Assembly: GCA_903929325.1 (NCBI GenBank)
Contig: CAIYUD010000189.1
Span: forward strand, 1-12,337
Source of the DNA: an uncultured Opitutia bacterium
GTDB lineage: Bacteria; Verrucomicrobiota; Verrucomicrobiia; Opitutales; UBA953
Direction of reading: 5' to 3'
DNA: 12,337 bases
Under the pieces are notes generated by a model. It made no database searches, was not told the origin of the DNA, and saw nothing but the letters and a program-made list of their open reading frames with translations. The position numbers and the translations under genes are program-made. Shown here piece by piece: positions 7,769-12,337 of this stretch (within the stretch, counting starts at the first letter, position 1; every line of letters begins with the position of its first letter).

Positions 7769-9721
7769 GTGCCCAATCGCCTGGCCAACGAACGCAGCCT
7801 CTACCTGCGGCAACATGCCCACCAGCCTGTAGACTGGTGGCCTTGGTGCCCTGAGGCCTTTGCAGAGGCTAAACGGCGCGATGTGCCCGTTTTAGTCTCT
7901 GTCGGTTATGCATCCTGCCATTGGTGCCATGTGATGGCACAGGAATGTTTTGATAATCCCTATATCGCAGGACTGATGAATCAGCACTTTGTGAATATCA
8001 AAGTCGACCGCGAGGAACGTCCGGACGTCGACAAGTTTCACATGGACGCCGTGCAGATGATCCAGCAGCACGGCGGCTGGCCGTTAAATTGTTTCTGCCT
8101 AGCAGATGGACGTCCCTTTTTCGGTGGCACATATTTTCCGCCTGAAGATCGCGGCAAGGGGCAAACATCTTGGCCACAGGTCCTCATGCGCGTCTCTGAA
8201 TTTCACCGAACCAACCGCGGCGCACTCGAAGAAAATGCCAATGCCGTTGCCGGTAATCTTATACATTTAACACGGGCACCGGATGCCAATGGAGTTGCCC
8301 CTGATGGCGAAAGTCGCCGTAACGCCGCAAAGTCACTATGCGAAGATGCCGACGACACCTACGGAGGCTTTGGCGGGGCGCCTAAATTTCCGCCGGCAAT
8401 GCCGTTAGGTTTTTTACTTACCCTACGAACCCGTAAAGATTTACCGTTAGTTGATAGAACTCGGATTGAACACTTTATCCGTCGCACCTTAGACGCCATG
8501 GACCAAGGCGGACTACAGGATCAAATCGGCGGCGGCTTTTCACGCTACTGCGTCGACCGTGACTGGACTGTCCCTCACTTTGAAAAACTCATCTGTGATA
8601 ACGCCCTACTTCTTGGCACCTACGCACGTGCTGCCGTGGCCCTGCAAGAGCCACGCTATGCAGAAGTCTGCGTGCGGATTGTGGAGTGGCTTGAGAGGGA
8701 CATGCGGGTTGGCGTGAATTATGCAGCCTCCTTGGATGCGGATACTGAACACCACGAAGGGACTACCTACGTGTGGACGCCTTCCGAAATTAAAGAAATA
8801 CTCGGCGATGAAGCTGAAGGCTTTTGTGCTGCATTTGGTATTACCAACGAAGGCAATTTTGAAGGTGGTCGCAGTGTGCCAACTTTTCGCACCCCACGCA
8901 ATCGCTCTGAGTTTTTAAAATCAGTTCAATCCGTACACCTCGTCCGAACGAAACGTAAACAACCAGGACGCGACGACAAGGTGCTAACGGGTTGGAATGC
9001 CTTGCTGGCAGCAAACTTAGCACGAGCTGGCGACCTCCTCGATAAACCCGATTGGCGTAAACTCGCGGAATCCATCCTTGAGGGACTTAAGCCCTGCATC
9101 CAAAAAGACGAAAAGGGGCTGTGCTATCTTTATGCAGTACTCGGAAGCACAACGCCCAGTACATTATCTGATTACGCTTGGCTTGCAGAAGCTCACCTTG
9201 CGCTGGCAACTCAGGGCAATACGGCGCATGTCGCTGCGGCCGCTGAAATCACGCGCGCGGCAGTTACGCGATTTGGTGATTCAAGAGAAATTGGCTACTT
9301 CTTAAATCAAGAAGACGCCAACGGATTGCCGATCAGGCAGAAAGATTGGTGGGACAATGCCGTTCCCGCGGGCAACAGTTCACTCCTATACAATCTCGCG
9401 TCTCTTCAAGCCATCGACACTTCGGCTCCATGGGGCGATCTACGCAACGAACTCGCTAAAGCTTACGGTGGCATGACGAAGAACGCTCCACATGGAATGG
9501 GCCGAGTGCTCGAAGCCTTAGAATTAGGCGAGTCTGGCATTGCCGTACTTAAAGTTGGTCCTGACCAAGACTTCTCCGCCGTTGCAAAAGCAATCCAGAG
9601 CTTAGAGCAAATTGTTTACCTTCAGCAGTGTCCACAAAAGGGCCTTTATCTCTGCCGACAAGAAACCTGTCTTCCTGTGATTTGGCAGCTGGATGAAGTG
9701 CTTCTTCGACTGAAGGACTGA
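7769..9721 (+). CDS. DUF255 thioredoxin-fold protein (YyaL / SPATA20 family)
   Basis: This 650-residue protein belongs to the family with an N-terminal thioredoxin-like DUF255 domain followed by an (alpha/alpha) barrel like those of the N-acylglucosamine 2-epimerase/cellobiose epimerase group. The DUF255 part is intact: NRLANERSLYLRQHAHQPV (3-21), VDWWPW (21-26), the redox-type CHWC motif (50-53), KVDREERPDVD (78-88) and GGWPLN (102-107), then GGTYFPP (119-125). The barrel region includes GGFGGAPKFP and KVLTGWNALL-type segments typical of the family. Its reaction is not established; roles in redox or sugar metabolism are guesses. It has no signal peptide, so it is probably cytoplasmic. The start is the GTG at 7769: an in-frame TAA at 7763-7765 rules out anything earlier, and the conserved N-terminus begins at residue 3. 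No clear ribosome site is seen. The TSUP-type gene starts 38 bases downstream. Confidence 0.92.
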   Translation: MPNRLANERSLYLRQHAHQPVDWWPWCPEAFAEAKRRDVPVLVSVGYASCHWCHVMAQECFDNPYIAGLMNQHFVNIKVDREERPDVDKFHMDAVQMIQQHGGWPLNCFCLADGRPFFGGTYFPPEDRGKGQTSWPQVLMRVSEFHRTNRGALEENANAVAGNLIHLTRAPDANGVAPDGESRRNAAKSLCEDADDTYGGFGGAPKFPPAMPLGFLLTLRTRKDLPLVDRTRIEHFIRRTLDAMDQGGLQDQIGGGFSRYCVDRDWTVPHFEKLICDNALLLGTYARAAVALQEPRYAEVCVRIVEWLERDMRVGVNYAASLDADTEHHEGTTYVWTPSEIKEILGDEAEGFCAAFGITNEGNFEGGRSVPTFRTPRNRSEFLKSVQSVHLVRTKRKQPGRDDKVLTGWNALLAANLARAGDLLDKPDWRKLAESILEGLKPCIQKDEKGLCYLYAVLGSTTPSTLSDYAWLAEAHLALATQGNTAHVAAAAEITRAAVTRFGDSREIGYFLNQEDANGLPIRQKDWWDNAVPAGNSSLLYNLASLQAIDTSAPWGDLRNELAKAYGGMTKNAPHGMGRVLEALELGESGIAVLKVGPDQDFSAVAKAIQSLEQIVYLQQCPQKGLYLCRQETCLPVIWQLDEVLLRLKD

Positions 9722-9759
9722 AAGATTGGCAAAGTGCTCGGCAGACACACGCTAGGGCA

Positions 9760-10128
9760 ATGACCCAAATACTCCTATTACTTGGCCTAGGACTCGTTGC
9801 TGGAACTATCAGTGGCGTCTTTGGCATTGGTGCAGGCGTGGTTGTCACTCCTGCCCTCCTATGGATTTGCGGAATGACCCAAGCGACCGCCCAAGGAGTT
9901 GCCTATACCGTCATGGTTCCAATGGCCATTCTGGGTGCATGGCGTTACCACAGCCAACCTGCCCTGGCGATGGACTGGAAGGTCATTGGCCTGATCGCAA
10001 GCACCTGTCTCATCGGCGTGTGGCTGGGCACACATTTAGCCTTTATCGCAGAAGAAAATGTCCTTCGCAGAGCCTTTGGTGCTTATCTCTTAGCGATGGG
10101 CGCATACCTGCTTCTCGGTAGCCGGTAA
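9760..10128 (+). CDS. Half-length TauE/SafE (TSUP) family membrane protein
   Basis: This 122-residue, strongly hydrophobic protein has about four membrane segments: residues 4-37 (a long hydrophobic stretch with a glycine-rich re-entrant look), 46-63, 73-95 and 105-120. The opening GTISGVFGIGAGVVVTPAL (15-33) is the family signature of sulfite-exporter TauE/SafE-like (TSUP) permeases, which move sulfite, sulfoacetate or other organic anions across the inner membrane. Normal members have about 250 residues made of two such halves; this has one, so it probably works as a dimer or with a second half coded elsewhere. It ends cleanly at a TAA with no remnant of a second half downstream, so it looks like a genuine small form rather than a recent truncation. 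The start is the ATG at 9760; AGGG at 9754-9757 lies only two bases ahead of it, too close for a good ribosome site. The substrate is unknown. It may be co-transcribed with the DUF255 gene. Confidence 0.82.
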   Translation: MTQILLLLGLGLVAGTISGVFGIGAGVVVTPALLWICGMTQATAQGVAYTVMVPMAILGAWRYHSQPALAMDWKVIGLIASTCLIGVWLGTHLAFIAEENVLRRAFGAYLLAMGAYLLLGSR

Positions 10129-10148
10129 GCGCGCTACTTGCGCTTGCC
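10124..10148 (+). other. Stem-loop over the TSUP stop codon
   Basis: GGTAAGCGC (10124-10132) pairs with GCGCTTGCC (10140-10148) to form a 9-bp stem with one G-U pair and a 7-base loop. The TAA stop of the upstream gene (10126-10128) sits in the left arm. No T-run follows on the + strand (next bases CCGAGC), so it is not a standard intrinsic terminator. It could slow or partly stop transcription, or protect the 3' end of a processed message. Structure is seen; function is inferred. Confidence 0.4.
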
Positions 10149-10179
10149 CCGAGCAAAAGGAACATAGACACTACTGCAG

Positions 10180-11859
10180 ATGGCCGAGGACACACGCTAC
10201 GTCTATTCATACGGATATCGCAGTGCCCGTCGCATTCTCTTGGGGATGTTCACGGTCGAAGACATGGGTGAACAAGGTATCAAGTATCACCCAAATTGGT
10301 CGCGGATCTGGAAAATAGGCATCGGATCAATTGTCCTCTCCTACCTTTCACTCTCTTCACTACTCTATTTCCGGGAGAGGTATATGCGAGGAATCGAGCA
10401 GACGAAATGGTCGAATATGTTCCTCTACTTCGTTAGCACTGAAGCTAAAGAAAATCACCTTCAAATCAAAGGAGACCACTATATCAATTTAGCCAAAGAC
10501 GCCTTGCGGCGCGAAGACTACGGAGAGTTTGCCAAATACATCGGCACGGGCGCGAGCCTCGCTCGCTCAAACCTAGACGGACAAAAACTCTTTGCAGACT
10601 TGTTGTTCGCTTTCGGCCGCACAACCGACGCTTTCACAATTCTCGAAGACTCACTCCCGAAGGCAAAAAAAGACCGTGAATACTTCCGAGGCTATCTGAA
10701 GCGTAGCTTTACGCTCGAACAAGACCGCCGCATTATTGCGTGTGCAGAAAAATACATGGATGACCCTGAGGTTGACCCAGGTATTCAGGCTGATTTGCGC
10801 TTCTCATTTGCGCAGGCAAACTTCCTGCGAGGAAATTTTGATATAGCCACAGACTTTCTGCGCAAGCGGCACCTCGATATCACCCCCGAAGGCTATACCC
10901 TCCTCTGCCAAATATCCTGGGAGCGCGGCGATCGAAAAAATGCCATCGAAAAACTTGCGGAAGCCGTGCGCACTTTCCCGGCATCCGATAACCTTCGAGC
11001 CATGCTTGCGCGTTGGTACAAGGAAACCGGGGATTTAGCCGCAGCCAAAGACTCCCTCAACATGCTGCTTGTACGGGACCCAACGGCAACCTCCCCGCGT
11101 ATCCAAATGTTATACCTGATGCCGGGTGAAACTCAAAAAGACAGGCGCGAGGCGCTTATTGACCAGATTTTGAAAGATTTTTCAAAAAATGAACCGGCCT
11201 TGCTTGAACTCGGCCAGTTTGGCAATGAAACCTCGGACTACAAGCTGACGAGTCGCCTCTACAAGCACGCAGTAGAGTCGAGCTTTCCGAGCCGTCCCCA
11301 ATTCCTCCTCACGCACGTCGAAACCTTAACAAATGCCGGCAAAACAAAAGAGGCTATTGCGATTGTCGACGAACTTTTTCAAAGAAACGCCAAAGATCAA
11401 TGGTTTGCAGAGATGCGCATCACCTTTGATGCACTTCGTATGATTGCCTATTATGCCGAAGGACAAGCCGACATCGGTGCGATTAATTTAAAAAAGGTAT
11501 TAGACGCACGTTCGATTCAGCCGCAGCTTATTTGCGCTATCGGGAAGAAACTCGTCCAAGTTCGACGATTCGAAGAAGCCAACAATACGATGACCATCGG
11601 TCAGCAGCGTTTTGAGAATAACCAAGGCATCTTGCTGCAATTCGTAAAAATGAAAGTGGAGAACGAAGAAATGTCGGATGAACTTGAATCGTATCTCCGG
11701 AAACTCATGGCTATGCGACGCCCCCCACAGGAACTTTTACAAAAAGCCTACACACGCATTGCCTCTGATAAATTCCTCTATTCGGAAGGTCGCGAGACCC
11801 TCCTCAAGGAAATCAAAGCGAGCATAAAGCAGGGCACAGGGGCTGAGGTTGGTTCATAA
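10180..11859 (+). CDS. Membrane-anchored TPR-like helical-repeat protein, function unknown
   Basis: I do not recognise the family of this 559-residue protein. It has a 44-residue polar, basic N-terminus, one membrane segment (about 45-64, ending SLSSLLYF), then a long region of alpha-helical pairs. TPR-like units are visible around 98-158, 206-230, 236-266 (WERGDRKNAIEKLAEAV), 270-300 (YKETGDLAAAKDSL) and 374-401 (NAGKTKEAIAIVDEL), with more degenerate helices to about 525. It is probably a single-pass inner-membrane protein whose repeat domain acts as a binding platform; basic residues flank both sides of the membrane segment, so the side is uncertain. There is no catalytic motif or signal-peptidase site. 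The ATG at 10180 is preceded by AAAGGAA at 10156-10162, which is far away (about 17 bases); an in-frame TAG at 10165-10167 limits the start to this ATG or a CTG at 10174. It lies 51 bases after the TSUP gene and converges on the Agl23-like gene with 13 bases between the stops. Confidence 0.8.
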   Translation: MAEDTRYVYSYGYRSARRILLGMFTVEDMGEQGIKYHPNWSRIWKIGIGSIVLSYLSLSSLLYFRERYMRGIEQTKWSNMFLYFVSTEAKENHLQIKGDHYINLAKDALRREDYGEFAKYIGTGASLARSNLDGQKLFADLLFAFGRTTDAFTILEDSLPKAKKDREYFRGYLKRSFTLEQDRRIIACAEKYMDDPEVDPGIQADLRFSFAQANFLRGNFDIATDFLRKRHLDITPEGYTLLCQISWERGDRKNAIEKLAEAVRTFPASDNLRAMLARWYKETGDLAAAKDSLNMLLVRDPTATSPRIQMLYLMPGETQKDRREALIDQILKDFSKNEPALLELGQFGNETSDYKLTSRLYKHAVESSFPSRPQFLLTHVETLTNAGKTKEAIAIVDELFQRNAKDQWFAEMRITFDALRMIAYYAEGQADIGAINLKKVLDARSIQPQLICAIGKKLVQVRRFEEANNTMTIGQQRFENNQGILLQFVKMKVENEEMSDELESYLRKLMAMRRPPQELLQKAYTRIASDKFLYSEGRETLLKEIKASIKQGTGAEVGS

Positions 11860-11872
11860 CCTGACAGCCCAG

Positions 11873-12337
11873 TCACTGGCCGTGGCCGAGCTCAACGTCT
11901 TGGCGTACGAGCAACCACCAGACTTCATTCGTACGAAGTTCGATAGGGGTAACCTTGTAACCTTCAGCCTGCGGCGCATCCGAGCCGCTAGCTTCGAGTA
12001 ATCGAACGTTAGCACGCTCGGCTCCTGGATAATCCCCGTACCCAACTGACAGGCCTTTGAGGTAATAAGGCAACGGCCAGCAATTGGTTCCGCTGACCTG
12101 AATGACAAAGGAACTGTCTGACGTTGCTGCCGCACCAATAGCACGCGCGACCGACGGGACAGCGGCCGATGTCTCGAGGTAGGCATAGCGGACATCAGCG
12201 ACCCAGCGGAATACACCAATGGACAACACCACCAAGAGAAGACTACGGACAACGTGCCATGTGCCCTCGTCGAGACCTTGGCACAGGTCGTCAAAAATCA
12301 GTTCCGGCAGCAGCACAATCAATACGAGCATATCAAC
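11873..12337 (-). CDS. C-terminal part of Agl23/TIGR03663-like membrane protein, 5' end beyond window
   Basis: The - strand frame is open to the right edge, so only the last 154 residues are visible and the true start lies outside; the ATG at 12331 is internal. The fragment shows a hydrophobic end of one membrane segment (LVLIVLLP), a second segment (about VVRSLLLVVLSIGVFRWV), then a soluble tail. That tail contains CWPLPYYLKGLSVGYGDYP, which resembles the WPLPWYLR signature in the C-terminal domain of Agl23/TIGR03663 proteins, the flippase-associated, glycosyltransferase-39-like multi-pass proteins. If so, it acts in the membrane in lipid-linked glycan assembly. The assignment rests on one motif and topology recalled from memory. 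A second open frame on the same strand (12294-11854) is a shadow. The gene converges on the TPR-like gene. Confidence 0.6.
   Translation of the reverse strand, partial: VDMLVLIVLLPELIFDDLCQGLDEGTWHVVRSLLLVVLSIGVFRWVADVRYAYLETSAAVPSVARAIGAAATSDSSFVIQVSGTNCWPLPYYLKGLSVGYGDYPGAERANVRLLEASGSDAPQAEGYKVTPIELRTNEVWWLLVRQDVELGHGQ

Noticed and set aside
7452..7832. A + strand open frame of 126 codons across the 5' end of mutL and into the DUF255 gene.
   Set aside because: It is antisense to the highly conserved MutL ATPase region, has no motif, and would overlap the DUF255 gene in another frame.
11869..11879. CCAGTCACTGG palindrome between the TPR-like and Agl23-like genes as a shared terminator.
   Set aside because: As RNA it gives only a 4-bp stem and no T-run follows on either strand.
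11854..12294. A second open - strand frame of 146 codons overlapping the right-edge gene.
   Set aside because: It has no recognisable domain or sensible composition, while the frame 11873-12337 has membrane segments and the WPLPYYLK motif and runs off the edge. It also overlaps the 3' end of the TPR-like gene.

Overview
The window is bacterial chromosomal DNA of moderate GC content with densely packed genes: six complete protein genes, a fragment at each edge, and almost no non-coding DNA. There are no RNA genes, insertion sequences, phage genes or CRISPR repeats that I can see. The gene set is mostly housekeeping: NAD synthesis, UvrB, MutL, a DUF255 thioredoxin-fold protein and a GlcD-type flavoprotein. 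A Verrucomicrobiota-like source (possibly Opitutae) would fit the combination, especially the Agl23/TIGR03663-like fragment at the right edge. That is an impression from protein style, not proof; other Planctomycetota-Verrucomicrobiota-type lineages remain possible.

Layout. Positions 1-5963 are a tight + strand run: nadE (5' end missing), a GlcD-like FAD oxidase, a HAD phosphatase/mutase and uvrB, with gaps of only 19, 3 and 1 bases, so very probably one operon. mutL (7703-5964, - strand) converges on uvrB with no base between the two stop codons. mutL is divergent from a DUF255 protein gene (7769-9721), with 65 bases between them. The DUF255 gene is followed on the + strand by a half-length TauE/SafE-type membrane protein (9760-10128) and a membrane-anchored, TPR-like protein of unknown function (10180-11859). 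The last gene, on the - strand and cut by the right edge, is the C-terminal part of a membrane protein resembling Agl23 (glycosyltransferase-39-like).

How the genes might work together. UvrB (nucleotide excision repair) and MutL (mismatch repair) are both DNA-repair proteins but are transcribed towards each other. A HAD phosphatase beside a glycolate-oxidase-type flavoprotein, directly in front of uvrB, suggests a possible phosphoglycolate-to-glyoxylate salvage step; this is speculative because the HAD sequence looks at least as much like a beta-phosphoglucomutase. The most solid unusual point is that this MutL has lost the signature residues of the MutL endonuclease. Recognisable Shine-Dalgarno sequences are weak or absent at most starts. 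I did not find a clearly new multi-gene system here.
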